A DNA stretch of 64,000 nt, taken from JAWLFI01 sp964627995 (GTDB lineage: Bacteria; Bacteroidota; Bacteroidia; Chitinophagales; Saprospiraceae). This document shows, one piece after another, positions 26,570 to 36,640 of this stretch. The notes below the pieces were generated by a model that saw nothing but the letters and a program-made list of their open reading frames with translations, did no database searches and had not been told where the DNA came from. Each line of letters starts with the position of its first letter. The stretch's first letter is position 1. The stretch is from NCBI GenBank assembly GCA_964627995.1, contig CAZVLN010000006.1, positions 1 through 64,000 on the forward strand. Reading direction: 5' to 3'. A program made the position numbers and the translations under genes.

Positions 26570-27517
26570 TTATTCAACAAAAAGGGCCGATATAGATCGA
26601 TGCTCATGTGTGTTTCTTATGGCCCTGGCAAAAAGCTTAGCAGTAGATAATACTCTGATTTTAGGCGACTTTTTCTCTAGTGGTATCGTATCTGTAACGA
26701 TCAGTTCTTTCAGCTGAGAATCTTCAATGTTCTCATAAGCAGATCCTGACAATACGGGATGCGTGCAAATGGCCCGAACGGTATTGGCTCCTTTTTTCAT
26801 AATAGCGTCCGCTGCTCGACATAGTGTGCCGGCAGTATCTACTATATCATCTACTAATATAACATCTGCTCCCTCTACATCTCCAATCACCGTCATACCT
26901 TTCACCTCATTGGCCTTTTCCCTTACTTTATCGCAAATGACTAGAGGGCGATCAAAAAACTTACTGTATTTACGAGTCCGTTTTACTCCCCCTACGTCTG
27001 GAGACGCAAAAATGATGTTGGACATGTCCTGCTTTCGCAAATAGGGAATATAAATTGCATCTGACTTTAAGTGATCTACCGGAATATCAAAAAACCCTTG
27101 GATCTGGTCGGCGTGAAAATCCATGGTCATTACTCGATCCGCACCTGCGGCCTGGAGCAAATTTGCAATGAGCTTTGCTGAAATTGGCACTCGGGGCTTA
27201 TCTTTACGATCTTGTCGAGCGTATCCATAGTATGGTATAACAGCAGTTATATACCCTGCGCTTGCTCGTTTTGCCGTATCTATTAATAAGAGTAACTCAA
27301 ATAAATTAGCCGTAGGCGAAAAAGTGGACTGTATGAAAAATACATAGGCGCCGCGCACAGACTCAAAAATTTCAGGTTGCATTTCACCATCCTTAAATAC
27401 ATGCAATGTACTTTTGCCCAATGCATAACCGTAGTGGTCTGCAATTTTCTCAGATAAATATTGGGAATTTGCTCCGGAGAATAGCTTTACTTCGACCATG
27501 TTTTCAAGTTGTTCCAT
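26570..27517 (-). CDS. prs: Ribose-phosphate pyrophosphokinase
   Basis: Makes PRPP from ribose 5-phosphate and ATP for nucleotide, His and Trp synthesis. I chose the ATG at 27517 (315 residues, the family size); an 18-residue upstream extension is not family-like. Conserved motifs: 'VKLFSGANSQYLSEKIA' at the start, the flexible-loop 'YYGYARQDRKDKPR', metal-binding 'MTMDFHADQIQGFF', and the PRPP-binding signature 'VILVDDIVDTAGTL'. It lies just upstream of rplY on the same strand. Confidence 0.96.
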   Translation of the reverse strand: MEQLENMVEVKLFSGANSQYLSEKIADHYGYALGKSTLHVFKDGEMQPEIFESVRGAYVFFIQSTFSPTANLFELLLLIDTAKRASAGYITAVIPYYGYARQDRKDKPRVPISAKLIANLLQAAGADRVMTMDFHADQIQGFFDIPVDHLKSDAIYIPYLRKQDMSNIIFASPDVGGVKRTRKYSKFFDRPLVICDKVREKANEVKGMTVIGDVEGADVILVDDIVDTAGTLCRAADAIMKKGANTVRAICTHPVLSGSAYENIEDSQLKELIVTDTIPLEKKSPKIRVLSTAKLFARAIRNTHEHRSISALFVE

Positions 27518-27636
27518 ATTATTAAATGCAGTTAACACAAATTTAACACTTTCGGTAGTATACAAAAACAAACACGACTAATTCTGTTTTATAGTTATGA
27601 AGTACTTAGCTCATCACACTACGAAAGCCATTAATT

Positions 27637-28545
27637 TTGGATAACAAAAAGGCCTACAGCTGGGCCATTCTTTTACTTTTATCGCTTATTTGGGGCAGTT
27701 CATTTATTCTAATGAAAAAAGGCCTTGAAGTTTACAGCTCTGAACAAGTAGCCTCACTACGCATTGGTTTAGCTGCTATTTTGTTTTTCCCCATTTTTCT
27801 TCGCTATATACCGAAAATCAAACGAAAGCAGATTCCATACATTTTGCTTGTTACTCTTACAGGAAGTGGGTTGCCAGCCTTTCTCTTTGCATTCGCCCAA
27901 ACAGAAATTAGTAGTTCCTTAGCCGGGATTTTGAATAGTCTTACTCCACTTTTTACATTCATTTTTGGTTTGCTTTTTTTTGGTCAATCGTTTCAGTGGC
28001 GCTCTTTTTCTGGAGTATTTCTTGGATTGGCTGGGGCCATTTTATTGGTCTTTATGTCAAGTAAATCTTCCGTAGATGGAAACGTCCTCTATGCTTTACT
28101 GGCAGTTCTAGCTGCTATTTGTTATGGGATAAGCGGAAACACTGTGCATACCTATCTACGATCGATGACAGCATTTGGCTTAAATGCTACGACGTTTAGC
28201 CTATTGGGGCCTTTTGTAATCGCATATTTACTTCAAACTGATTTTTTGAACATAGTTCAACACGAAGATGGCGCCTGGGTCGCTTTGGGCTATATAGCAA
28301 TCCTCTCATGGGTTGGAACATTTGCAGCCACCGTTCTATTTTTTCAACTGGTTCAGTGGAATGATGCAGTTTTTGGCAGTTCAGTGGCCTATTTGATCCC
28401 TCTAGTTGCTTTGATGTGGGGTGTAATTGATGGAGAACAGCTAGGTGGGTACCATTTGGTAGGTCTAGGCCTCATAATTTCTGGCGTGTATGCCATACGT
28501 CAAGGAAAAACCAAAACGCAACCTTCAGTCGATAATGAGTCCTGA
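27637..28545 (+). CDS. EamA/DMT family transporter
   Basis: An inner-membrane exporter or permease of the drug/metabolite superfamily; 302 residues with ten membrane helices in two EamA repeats (about 7-138 and 150-290). 'SLIWGSSFILMKKGLEVYS' in the first helix and 'SLAGILNSLTPLFTFIFG' at the end of the first repeat are typical. The start is a TTG; the next ATG would cut the first helix. Substrate unknown. It is divergent from prs with 119 bases between the starts. Confidence 0.88.
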   Translation: MDNKKAYSWAILLLLSLIWGSSFILMKKGLEVYSSEQVASLRIGLAAILFFPIFLRYIPKIKRKQIPYILLVTLTGSGLPAFLFAFAQTEISSSLAGILNSLTPLFTFIFGLLFFGQSFQWRSFSGVFLGLAGAILLVFMSSKSSVDGNVLYALLAVLAAICYGISGNTVHTYLRSMTAFGLNATTFSLLGPFVIAYLLQTDFLNIVQHEDGAWVALGYIAILSWVGTFAATVLFFQLVQWNDAVFGSSVAYLIPLVALMWGVIDGEQLGGYHLVGLGLIISGVYAIRQGKTKTQPSVDNES

Positions 28546-28687
28546 AATCTCTTGGTTTTTATTAAGAAGGAAAACTGAGGCGGCTATCCCCATGGTCTAG
28601 GAATTCTTTATTTATCTTCCATTTCTCCTACCCTACCTTCTATATGATCCGAAAAACTAATTACCCCCTGCTTAGGCGTATTCCCGG

Positions 28688-29209
28688 CTATTGCATATCG
28701 CCAAACCAAGAGGCATACTTTTTATAATTTTCAGCAATTCTCTGAATCTTATCCTGAAGGTCTTTCTCAGACATTTTTCTCAGTTTCCTTGCCGGTTGCC
28801 CTACATAAACATAGCCGGACTCTAACTTTTTATTTTCAGGAACAATGGTTCCCGCCCCCACAATTACGTTTGAAGGAACATACGCATGATCCATAACTAT
28901 AGCTCCCATACCTATAAGAACATCATCTTCAACATGACACCCGTGCACAATCGCACCGTGACCAATGGAAACATTGTTGCCTATCTTTAAATCAGCATCC
29001 TTATAAGTGCAGTGTAGAATTGCGCCATCCTGAATATTTACTGAGTCCCCTATGCGAATGCGATTTACATCTCCCCTAATTACTGTTTGAAACCATACGC
29101 TGCAAAAGTCACCCAATTCCACATCCCCAACCAGAGTTGCATCTGGGGCGACCCATGATTTCTTTCCCCACTTTGGATATGCTCCAGCTAGAGATACAAT
29201 GTTTGGCAT
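28688..29209 (-). CDS. Gamma-carbonic anhydrase family protein (hexapeptide repeat)
   Basis: 173 residues forming a left-handed beta helix of the YrdA/PaaY gamma-carbonic anhydrase group. Hexapeptide repeats run from about residue 14 to 130, with metal-ligand-like histidines in 'AILHCTYKD', 'SIGHGAIVHGCHVE' and 'MDHAYVPSN'. A C-terminal helix follows. The ATG at 29209 is used in preference to a TTG two codons earlier. Members bind zinc or iron; many lack measurable carbonic anhydrase activity, so the reaction is uncertain. Confidence 0.88.
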   Translation of the reverse strand: MPNIVSLAGAYPKWGKKSWVAPDATLVGDVELGDFCSVWFQTVIRGDVNRIRIGDSVNIQDGAILHCTYKDADLKIGNNVSIGHGAIVHGCHVEDDVLIGMGAIVMDHAYVPSNVIVGAGTIVPENKKLESGYVYVGQPARKLRKMSEKDLQDKIQRIAENYKKYASWFGDMQ

Positions 29210-29473
29210 AATCAAGATTATTTATTTCCAAAGAAACGAATCCTGCTTTCAAAACGCGAATCTTCTTTGGAATTTAATTAACTGTGTTGTTATATATCGC
29301 AAAGTAAAAAAATTAATCCAATTAGTTTATAATAGACTGCCAACAAAGCAACTGCCACTGAACAGTAATCTAAAGTTCGCAAAGCAATAAGAACGCACAC
29401 AACGTCCGGCTGTTTAGGGAGCTTTCCCTAGTTATAGATTGCTTTACCCTCAATCGGCGAAGTACTTTTTATA

Positions 29474-30424
29474 CTAAGAACGCTTTAAAATAGGAGTGAG
29501 CTGAAAACCTTCGGCACGTAAAAGTTGAATTACACCCTTTTCGCCGCCCAAATGTCCCGCTCCTACTGCAAATAAAGTTGGTCGTATCTTCATCTGCTCT
29601 TTAATCAAGGGAATCCAATTCACATTTCGCTCATTGAGTAGGGCGTCTTCTAAGCCCTCAATTTCTTCCTCCGAACCCAATGACTGAGCCATTTTATTGA
29701 TGTCCATAGAACGATACATTTCAAATATACCTTCCTCCATAGTTCCGCCTTCATCGACTTGCTTTATACTCTCCACCAAATACCTGGCTTGATCTTGATA
29801 AGAGATCTGATCAAACAAGCTCATTTGGAAATCAATAGTCTCCAAGCCGGAAACAGATTTATTTGCAGCCTCTGCAATACTATTTAACTCGAATTCATAA
29901 GATTTCATATCATCACCAAAAGCATTGCCAAGATCAGTCATCCCATTTCCTCCCATGGGGATGTCACCGTCCATGCCTACCATGGCAGACAAAAACATAG
30001 GTTTAATTTTTTCTAAGAAAAAAATAGGTAAACCTTTCTCTTTAAAAAAGTCTGTCACTACTTTATAGTCCTCTGAAGATAGCAGCGTTTGGAGTGTAGT
30101 ATCTCCGTTCATCGTGAGCTGTGACATTATACCCATCATTTGAGACATGTCAGACATGGCATTCATATCAATCTCAAAAACAATTTCATCTGTCTGATCG
30201 ATTGCCGTTAACAAGCCTTGAGGTAAAAAGTAGTCCGTTGAGGAAATCAGGTGAATCGTACCAAAAAGATAGCTATCCTCATCTATCGAGGGGTGGCTGA
30301 TACGCCATAGAAGCGCATGCTCAAGTGTGTCTGGCTCCGAAACAGAAGAAGAACACTGCTCTGCAAGCGGGGGCATCACGGTCACAGAACTAAAAAAAAC
30401 GGAAAGAAACCAAAGAATAATCAT
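29474..30424 (-). CDS. TraB/GumN family protein
   Basis: A 316-residue secreted or membrane-anchored protein with a hydrophobic start ('MIILWFLSVFFSSVTVM'). The TraB/GumN signatures are the N-terminal 'YLFGTIHLIS' (GTxH motif) and the C-terminal 'LFAVGAGHLGGEKGVIQLL' (GAGHL motif); the domain resembles the TIKI metalloprotease fold. It is 8 bases downstream of rlmB on the same strand, so they are probably one transcript. In bacteria the function is unproven; a metal-dependent peptidase role is the best guess. Confidence 0.87.
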   Translation of the reverse strand: MIILWFLSVFFSSVTVMPPLAEQCSSSVSEPDTLEHALLWRISHPSIDEDSYLFGTIHLISSTDYFLPQGLLTAIDQTDEIVFEIDMNAMSDMSQMMGIMSQLTMNGDTTLQTLLSSEDYKVVTDFFKEKGLPIFFLEKIKPMFLSAMVGMDGDIPMGGNGMTDLGNAFGDDMKSYEFELNSIAEAANKSVSGLETIDFQMSLFDQISYQDQARYLVESIKQVDEGGTMEEGIFEMYRSMDINKMAQSLGSEEEIEGLEDALLNERNVNWIPLIKEQMKIRPTLFAVGAGHLGGEKGVIQLLRAEGFQLTPILKRS

Positions 30425-30432
30425 ATAGGCTT

Positions 30433-31188
30433 TTATTTATTTCTCTGAATGAAAGTTTCATATAAAATGATGCCTGTGGCAACACTTACATTAAAAGATT
30501 CAACTTGACCTTTTTGTTCAATTTTAAAGATGTTATCTAGAAGTCTAATAATATGGGGTCTAAGGCCCTCGCCCTCGCTTCCCATTACTACAACTGTCGG
30601 TGGCTTGAAATCAATCTGACGAATGGTTTTTTCCGCTTTGCCGTCAGCTCCAATAATCGCTAAGCCCATATCCTTTATTTCGCGAAGTGCATTCTCTAAA
30701 GAAGTCGCTCGAATTAGCGGTACATTTAAAATAGCACCAGCCGAACTTTTTATCACAAAATCATTAATCATAGCTGTCCCCTTTGCAGGAAAAAGTAAAC
30801 CGTGTGCGCCCAAAGCGTCAGCTGAGCGAGCTATTGCCCCAAGATTTCTGACATCCTTGACTCCATCCATCGCCACAATAAATGGTGCTTCTCCTCGGTG
30901 GTAAGCCTGGTCGATCACATCGGAAGCAGAATAAAATCTTACAGGAGACCGGAGTGCAATTAGTCCCTGATGATAAGCATCAGACCATTTTTCCAATACC
31001 TGCCGGGGTACCACCTGAAAAGGAATGTGATGGTCTTTACACAAATTCCTTATCTGCACTTCCATTTCACCCGTTATTCCCTTCTGAATCATGATCTTCT
31101 GAATAGGCTGCTGGGCTTCAATCGCATCGACAACTTCTTTTCGGCCAACAATGGCCAGAGCTTTATCCTTTGATGACTTTTCTTTCAT
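30433..31188 (-). CDS. rlmB: 23S rRNA (guanosine-2251-2'-O)-methyltransferase
   Basis: A SpoU-class (SPOUT) methyltransferase that modifies G2251 in the 23S P-loop. It has 251 residues: an N-terminal substrate-binding domain (about 1-85) and a C-terminal knotted domain with motif 1 'MDGVKDVRNLGAIARSA', motif 2 'VVVMGSEGEGLRP' and motif 3 'SFNVSVATGIILYE'. All catalytic and SAM-binding features are present. It precedes the TraB-like gene by 8 bases. RlmB is preferred over TrmH or other SpoU members, based on the N-terminal domain. Confidence 0.9.
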   Translation of the reverse strand: MKEKSSKDKALAIVGRKEVVDAIEAQQPIQKIMIQKGITGEMEVQIRNLCKDHHIPFQVVPRQVLEKWSDAYHQGLIALRSPVRFYSASDVIDQAYHRGEAPFIVAMDGVKDVRNLGAIARSADALGAHGLLFPAKGTAMINDFVIKSSAGAILNVPLIRATSLENALREIKDMGLAIIGADGKAEKTIRQIDFKPPTVVVMGSEGEGLRPHIIRLLDNIFKIEQKGQVESFNVSVATGIILYETFIQRNK

Positions 31189-31248
31189 AATATTGTGATA
31201 TTTACGTCGGCTCGCACCTTTTTATATGGAATAATTATTTGTGCGACC

Positions 31249-31276
31249 CTTGAAATAGAAAGTTTTTTTACTTTTG
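31249..31276 (+). promoter_or_regulatory. Candidate promoter of the M36 protease gene
   Basis: The -7 box TACTTTTG is at 31269-31276, an exact TAnnTTTG match 30 bases before the ATG. A weak -33-like CTTG is at 31249-31252 with 16 bases between, shorter than the usual spacing. Confidence 0.4.
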
Positions 31277-31306
31277 GAGTAATCCTAACCCAAATATGAA
31301 GATTAT

Positions 31307-34300
31307 ATGAGAATTTTTACCCTATTAGCCCTTTTTTGTTGTGCTTTTATGCAGAATACTTCCGGACAGTCTCAGATTAACGCGGAAGATAAAGCACTCG
31401 AATTTATTCAATCCCACACAGAAGAATGGAACGTCGAGCCTATTGATGTTCGGGAAATGAAGTTAGTAGATGCATATCGCGGATCAGTTTCCGGTGTGTA
31501 CCATATGTATTTTACACAACAGTGGAATGGCATTGACATTTATAACGCTATAACAGGATTGCACATTGACGACGAAGGAAAAGTGCGATATGCAGCCCCT
31601 CGTATTCATGGTCAATTGCAAAATAAGATCCAAGATTTCAACCCAGCCATTAATGCACAAACGGCAGTTCAACTAGCAGCCAGCTATCTAGGGGTGAAAA
31701 ATCCAGAAACTGCCTTAATGGCCTCATTGAAAAATGATGTGGATGAAGACATTTATACCTTTGCACCAGGGAATATATCCGAACGACCTATTCCGGCGCG
31801 TCTGGTTTATCAGGAATCGCCTGATGGGAATTTACGATTGGCTTGGGATTTATCGATTGATGTTATTCGACATGAGGATTGGATGAGCATGCGCATTGAT
31901 GCTATTACTGGAGCACTACTCGACGAGAATAACTGGACAGTTAAATGCAATTTTGGAGGTGCACATGCACACGGAAAAGAATGTCTGGAAGCAACTGATG
32001 ACACTTGGGTTAATACTGCTTCAGCTCAGGCAGATAGCGGCTCCTATCGAGTTTTCGGTCTGCCCTTTGAAAACCCACTCTTCGGTGATCGAAGTTTAAT
32101 TGTCAACCCGGCCGACCCCGAGGCTTCGCCATACGGATGGCACGATACCGACGGTCAGTCAGGAGCCGAATTTACAATCACTCGAGGGAATAACACTCAC
32201 AGCTTTCCTGATCGAGCCGGAAACCTAACCCCTGATTTTGAAGTAGATGGCGGTCAAGATTTAGTATTTGACTTTGCCTTTGATCCAGGGTTAGAGCCTC
32301 AAAATTATTCTGAAGCTGCTACAGCAAATCTTTTTTACGTGATTAACATGATGCACGACATCGCTTATTATTACGGATTTGATGAAGCTGCAGGTAATTT
32401 TCAGACCACAAACTATACAGGACAAGGAGTTGAAGGTGATGCCGTTCGAGGAGCCGCGCAATTTGATGCCAACTCCGGACAAAATATAAATAATGCTACA
32501 TTTTCAACTCCAGCAGATGGAGGGAATGGGACCATGCGGATGTTTGAATGGAATAACGAGTCAGCTAGTACTGAATACGTTACTGTATTGGCTCCACAAA
32601 ACTTTGCGGGTAAGTATATTGCAGGAACAGCTGAGTTTGGTGAGCAACTCAATGCATTCGGAGTAGAAGGAGATGTAGTTATCGTGGACGACGGTATACA
32701 GGTACCATCAGATGGTTGCGAAAACATTGAAAATGGTCCAGAACTTGAAGGCAAAATCGCTCTGATTGATAGAGGCGAATGTTCATTCAGTTTAAAAGTT
32801 TTTAATGCTCAGCAAGAAGGCGCAATTGCCGTTATTATTTGCAACAATCAAGGAAATGGGGTTATCAATATGGCTGGCAGGGAAAATGCCGACCTCGTAA
32901 ATATTCCAAGTGTCTTTATGTCGCGAGCCGATTGTAACGAGCTACGCGTAGCAGCAGGATCTGATTTGCGCATTAAATTGGCTTTACCCGATGAAGCCAC
33001 GGGGCCGGAAAGATACGATGGATCACTAGACAATGGAATTATTGCTCATGAATACGGACACGGTATCTCAAACCGCCTGACTGGTGGTCCCAGTGCTGCC
33101 GGCTGCTTGGGGAATGATGAGCAGATGGGTGAAGGATGGAGTGACTTTTTTACTGTGGCTTTAACTGTATCTGCCGATGATGAACCTAGCGACCCCAGAG
33201 GAATTGGAGCTTACGTTCTCAGAGAAGATATCAATGGTCGGGGTATTAGAAATTTCCCATACTCCACCGATATGGACGTGAATCCGCAGACGTATGAGGA
33301 TATTATTTTATCGGGTACGGCGCCACACCCTCTTGGTGAAATATGGAATACAATGCTTTGGGACCTATACTGGGCACTTGTCGGAGAATACGGCTTCGAT
33401 CCCAATCTTAAAACAGGAGACGGTGGAAACAATATTTGTATTCAGCTCGTAATGGAAGGTATGGCTTTACAAAATTGTAGCCCTGGATTTATCGATGGAC
33501 GAGATGCTATTTTAGCCGCTGACTCTATAATATATGGCGGAGCTAACCAATGCTTGATTTGGGATGTCTTTGCGCGTCGAGGGCTGGGTGTGCATGCTGA
33601 TCAAGGTAGCACAAACAATAGACGTGATGCCCGCGAGAATTTTGATTCGCCAATATCTTGTGTAAATGATATGTTTATACGGAAAAGTTCAACACCTAAC
33701 ATAGAGCGCGGCGAAACATTTCAAGTTGAGATTCAACTTGGCAATTTTACGAATGAAATGCAATCCGATGTTACTGTGACTGATGTTATCCCGGATGGTT
33801 GTAGTTATGTTGCGGGTTCAGGCACAATTGTGCCTTCCTTTAATGGCAGTGAAATGGTATTTACCTTGCCTCAAATGGATGTTAATGAGGAGTTCACTAT
33901 TCAATATGAATTACAATCTGATGATGCTCTTGCATCAAAATGGATAGAGGAAGAAAACTTCAATATTACAAATGAAGTTACTGCAGAGTGGATTGCGTCA
34001 AGCTTTGAAGGAAATGACCCCTTCCGATTAATGGAGGACATGGGGCCAGACACTTCACAGGCGTGGTTCGTACCCAACACCTCTGTTGAAAATGATCAGT
34101 TTATTTTCAAATTTACAGGTCATGATCTTGATGGTGAATTTCCAATAATGAGATTTACGCATGATTATTTCACAAATCCGGGTACAGATGGGGGTATCGT
34201 TGAAATTAGTACAGATGGAGGAAATACCTTTAATGATTTAGGACCCTTAATGTTTAGAGGACCTTACCGAGGAAAGTTAGACTATTCGACCTTTGCCAAG

Positions 34301-34831
34301 GTTAATCAGCGTGCTTTCTGGGGAGACAGTGAGGGCTTTTTTACTACATACGTAGATCTTCGACCCTTTGCAGGTGCACAAGATGTTTTCCTTCGATTCC
34401 GATTTGGGAGTCAGCAAATCGCACCTTCTGAAGGTTGGACAATTGATGACTTCCATCTTTTTGATGCCTTAAGTTACAATACAGAAGCAACTGTAACTTA
34501 TAGTGGACTAAGTAAATCTACAGTTACTGAAGAGTTAGGTACTATTGTAGAGCCCGACTTTTCAGTAAGCTCGGAGCAGCCGACGGTAGATAATTCGATT
34601 GAAATATTCCCTAATCCAGCACGTGACCACATTCAAGTCCAGATGCCAAAAAGAGGAGGAGATGCCGTCTATACCCTTTTTGACATGCATGGACGATCAG
34701 TTCTGGAAGGACAATCAGTAAGTAGCCAGGGGCTTGAAACCATAACAGTAAGCCAGCTTAATGCCGGTATGTATATCTTACAATGGATTCAGGATGAACG
34801 CGTCTATCAAACCAAAGTAATGATTCAATAA
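31307..34831 (+). CDS. Secreted M36 (fungalysin) metalloprotease with T9SS type A signal
   Basis: A 1174-residue extracellular zinc protease. In order: signal peptide (1-20), FTP-type propeptide region (about 40-190), M36 catalytic domain with the zinc motif HEYGH (residues 581-585) and a downstream Glu609 in 'MGEGWSDFF', and an inserted PA domain (about 450-545, 'IALIDRGECSF'). Then comes a domain of the 'conserved repeat/DUF11' kind ('VTDVIPDGCSYVAGSG'), a beta-sandwich, and a T9SS type A tail ('IEIFPNPARDHIQVQ'...'TKVMIQ'). It probably degrades external protein for nutrition. Confidence 0.93.
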   Translation: MRIFTLLALFCCAFMQNTSGQSQINAEDKALEFIQSHTEEWNVEPIDVREMKLVDAYRGSVSGVYHMYFTQQWNGIDIYNAITGLHIDDEGKVRYAAPRIHGQLQNKIQDFNPAINAQTAVQLAASYLGVKNPETALMASLKNDVDEDIYTFAPGNISERPIPARLVYQESPDGNLRLAWDLSIDVIRHEDWMSMRIDAITGALLDENNWTVKCNFGGAHAHGKECLEATDDTWVNTASAQADSGSYRVFGLPFENPLFGDRSLIVNPADPEASPYGWHDTDGQSGAEFTITRGNNTHSFPDRAGNLTPDFEVDGGQDLVFDFAFDPGLEPQNYSEAATANLFYVINMMHDIAYYYGFDEAAGNFQTTNYTGQGVEGDAVRGAAQFDANSGQNINNATFSTPADGGNGTMRMFEWNNESASTEYVTVLAPQNFAGKYIAGTAEFGEQLNAFGVEGDVVIVDDGIQVPSDGCENIENGPELEGKIALIDRGECSFSLKVFNAQQEGAIAVIICNNQGNGVINMAGRENADLVNIPSVFMSRADCNELRVAAGSDLRIKLALPDEATGPERYDGSLDNGIIAHEYGHGISNRLTGGPSAAGCLGNDEQMGEGWSDFFTVALTVSADDEPSDPRGIGAYVLREDINGRGIRNFPYSTDMDVNPQTYEDIILSGTAPHPLGEIWNTMLWDLYWALVGEYGFDPNLKTGDGGNNICIQLVMEGMALQNCSPGFIDGRDAILAADSIIYGGANQCLIWDVFARRGLGVHADQGSTNNRRDARENFDSPISCVNDMFIRKSSTPNIERGETFQVEIQLGNFTNEMQSDVTVTDVIPDGCSYVAGSGTIVPSFNGSEMVFTLPQMDVNEEFTIQYELQSDDALASKWIEEENFNITNEVTAEWIASSFEGNDPFRLMEDMGPDTSQAWFVPNTSVENDQFIFKFTGHDLDGEFPIMRFTHDYFTNPGTDGGIVEISTDGGNTFNDLGPLMFRGPYRGKLDYSTFAKVNQRAFWGDSEGFFTTYVDLRPFAGAQDVFLRFRFGSQQIAPSEGWTIDDFHLFDALSYNTEATVTYSGLSKSTVTEELGTIVEPDFSVSSEQPTVDNSIEIFPNPARDHIQVQMPKRGGDAVYTLFDMHGRSVLEGQSVSSQGLETITVSQLNAGMYILQWIQDERVYQTKVMIQ

Positions 34832-34851
34832 TGAATTCATAAATGCTATTA

Positions 34852-34892
34852 CATAAAGAAAGCCGCCAAATTTTTTGGCGGCTTTCTTTATG
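34852..34892 (+). terminator. Terminator of the M36 protease gene
   Basis: A near-perfect 18-bp stem (CATAAAGAAAGCCGCCAA paired with its complement at 34875-34892) with a T-rich loop, 20 bases after the stop codon. There is no free T-tract beyond the stem because the T residues lie in the lower stem; it is symmetric and could work in both directions. Confidence 0.75.
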
Positions 34893-35187
34893 TAAGCAAA
34901 ATTGCAATACCCTCACTTACATTCCTGCTTATTAAGGTAAAATAGAAGCGCAAATTGATTAATATCTTGAGAAATTAAATTCTGAATGATGTACTTCATA
35001 TTCGGCCACTATCCTATATTTGAAAGGACTTCATAAATTATAGCTAGTAGATGAATTGCTAACTCAGTGTAAAATCAAAACATTGTCAAACATCCCCTAA
35101 AACCTTTCTTTCTTTTACAGGTTTACACATTACAACTTTTAAACGTGCAATTTTTCTTAGTTTTGCACTGAATTTAAAAATATTACA
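34893..35187. other. Upstream region of ahcY
   Basis: About 295 AT-rich bases with no ORF. The only signals are a TAGTTTTG box at 35158-35165 and short palindromes such as GAATGA...TCATATTC near 34981. I looked for a SAH or SAM riboswitch because of the downstream gene and found no matching core. Confidence 0.5.
35158..35165 (+). promoter_or_regulatory. Candidate -7 box of ahcY
   Basis: TAGTTTTG matches TAnnTTTG, 22 bases before the ATG, as in the rplU promoter. No clear TTTG is found at the -33 position. Confidence 0.4.
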
Positions 35188-36501
35188 ATGCAAGCAGTAG
35201 ATCAAAAATTAAATTACAAGGTTAAGGACATTTCTTTAGCTAATTGGGGAAGAATGGAAATTGAACTTGCCGAAGCAGAAATGCCCGGTTTGATGGCCCT
35301 CCGCGAAAAGCATGGTTCTGATAAGCCTTTGAAAGGGGCTAGAATTGCCGGATGTCTTCACATGACCATACAAACGGCCGTGCTTATAGAAACACTTATT
35401 GAGTTAGGTGCTGAAGTGACATGGTCTTCATGCAATATTTTTAGTACACAAGATCATGCTGCCGCTGCAATTGCCGAAACAGGTGTTCCTGTTTTTGCAT
35501 GGAAAGGCATGACTGAAGAAGAATACGATTGGTGTCTTCGCCAGACCATCAAGGGTTTTTCGGAAGGTAAGCCCCTAAATATGATACTAGATGACGGGGG
35601 TGACTTGACTAACATGGTTTTGGATAACTATCCAGAATTAACCGCAGACATTCAGGGTATCTCTGAAGAAACAACTACTGGAGTTTTGCGCTTATACGAA
35701 CGTGAGAAAAAAGGTACTTTACCAATGCCTGCTATAAACGTAAACGATTCGGTAACCAAGTCCAAATTTGATAATAAATACGGGTGTCAAGAATCTTGTG
35801 TAGATGCAATTCGAAGAGCAACCGATATTATGATGGCTGGAAAAGTTGCCGTGGTTGCAGGATATGGAGATGTAGGAAAAGGATCAGCTGCCTCTTTGCG
35901 GTCTGCTGGATGTCGAGTAATTGTTACTGAAATTGATCCAATTTGTGCTTTACAAGCAGCTATGGATGGATATGAAGTAAAGAAGATGAAAGATGCAATC
36001 CCTCGTGCAGACATCGTAGTAACCGCAACAGGTAACAAAGATATTATTTCGGAATCCCATTTCCGTCTTATGAATGATAAAACCATCGTTGCCAATATCG
36101 GTCATTTCGACAATGAAATCGATATGGCTTGGCTAAATGGAAACTTTGGAACAACTCGCCAGGAAATCAAGCCTCAAGTCGACAAATACACTGTAGATGG
36201 TAATGATATCATTGTTTTAGCAGAGGGCCGATTAGTAAATTTAGGTTGTGCGACAGGCCATCCTTCTTTTGTAATGTCAAACTCCTTTACCAATCAGACT
36301 TTAGCGCAAATAGAACTGTGGAATCGGAACGATAACTACGAGAATAAAGTTTATACGCTTCCTAAGCGATTAGACGAAGAAGTAGCTCGACTTCATTTGG
36401 CTAAAATTGGCGTAGATTTGGAAGAGTTAACAGATGACCAAGCAGATTATATTGGCGTTAACAAAAAAGGACCGTACAAATCGGATGCTTACCGTTATTA
36501 G
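35188..36501 (+). CDS. ahcY: Adenosylhomocysteinase (SAH hydrolase)
   Basis: Hydrolyses S-adenosylhomocysteine to adenosine and homocysteine, removing the product inhibitor of methyltransferases. The 437 residues are normal for the family. Motifs: 'GCLHMTIQTAVLIETL', substrate-domain 'SSCNIFSTQDHAAAAIA', NAD-binding 'GYGDVGKGSAASLRSAG', 'NIGHFDNEID', and the C-terminal 'GPYKSDAYRY' that reaches into the NAD site of the neighbouring subunit. It is a single-gene unit with its own promoter box and terminator. Confidence 0.98.
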   Translation: MQAVDQKLNYKVKDISLANWGRMEIELAEAEMPGLMALREKHGSDKPLKGARIAGCLHMTIQTAVLIETLIELGAEVTWSSCNIFSTQDHAAAAIAETGVPVFAWKGMTEEEYDWCLRQTIKGFSEGKPLNMILDDGGDLTNMVLDNYPELTADIQGISEETTTGVLRLYEREKKGTLPMPAINVNDSVTKSKFDNKYGCQESCVDAIRRATDIMMAGKVAVVAGYGDVGKGSAASLRSAGCRVIVTEIDPICALQAAMDGYEVKKMKDAIPRADIVVTATGNKDIISESHFRLMNDKTIVANIGHFDNEIDMAWLNGNFGTTRQEIKPQVDKYTVDGNDIIVLAEGRLVNLGCATGHPSFVMSNSFTNQTLAQIELWNRNDNYENKVYTLPKRLDEEVARLHLAKIGVDLEELTDDQADYIGVNKKGPYKSDAYRY

Positions 36502-36524
36502 AATATAGCGAATTAATTTAAATA

Positions 36525-36553
36525 AAGGGCTGTTATCCTCGATAGCAGCCCTT
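36525..36553 (+). terminator. Terminator of ahcY
   Basis: Stem AAGGGCTGTTAT/ATAGCAGCCCTT (one G-U pair) with a 5-base loop, followed by TTT, 23 bases after the stop codon. Confidence 0.85.
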
Positions 36554-36640
36554 TTTCTATATCTAAAAGAAAGCTTCTTAGGTTTTTAAAAACATCAACT
36601 ACGTCACAGCTGTTTTCATTTTAATATTTGACAAATACTT

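Noticed and set aside
34893..35187. Possible SAH or SAM riboswitch upstream of ahcY
   Set aside because: I checked for the conserved cores and found none; only AT-rich sequence and a -7-like box.
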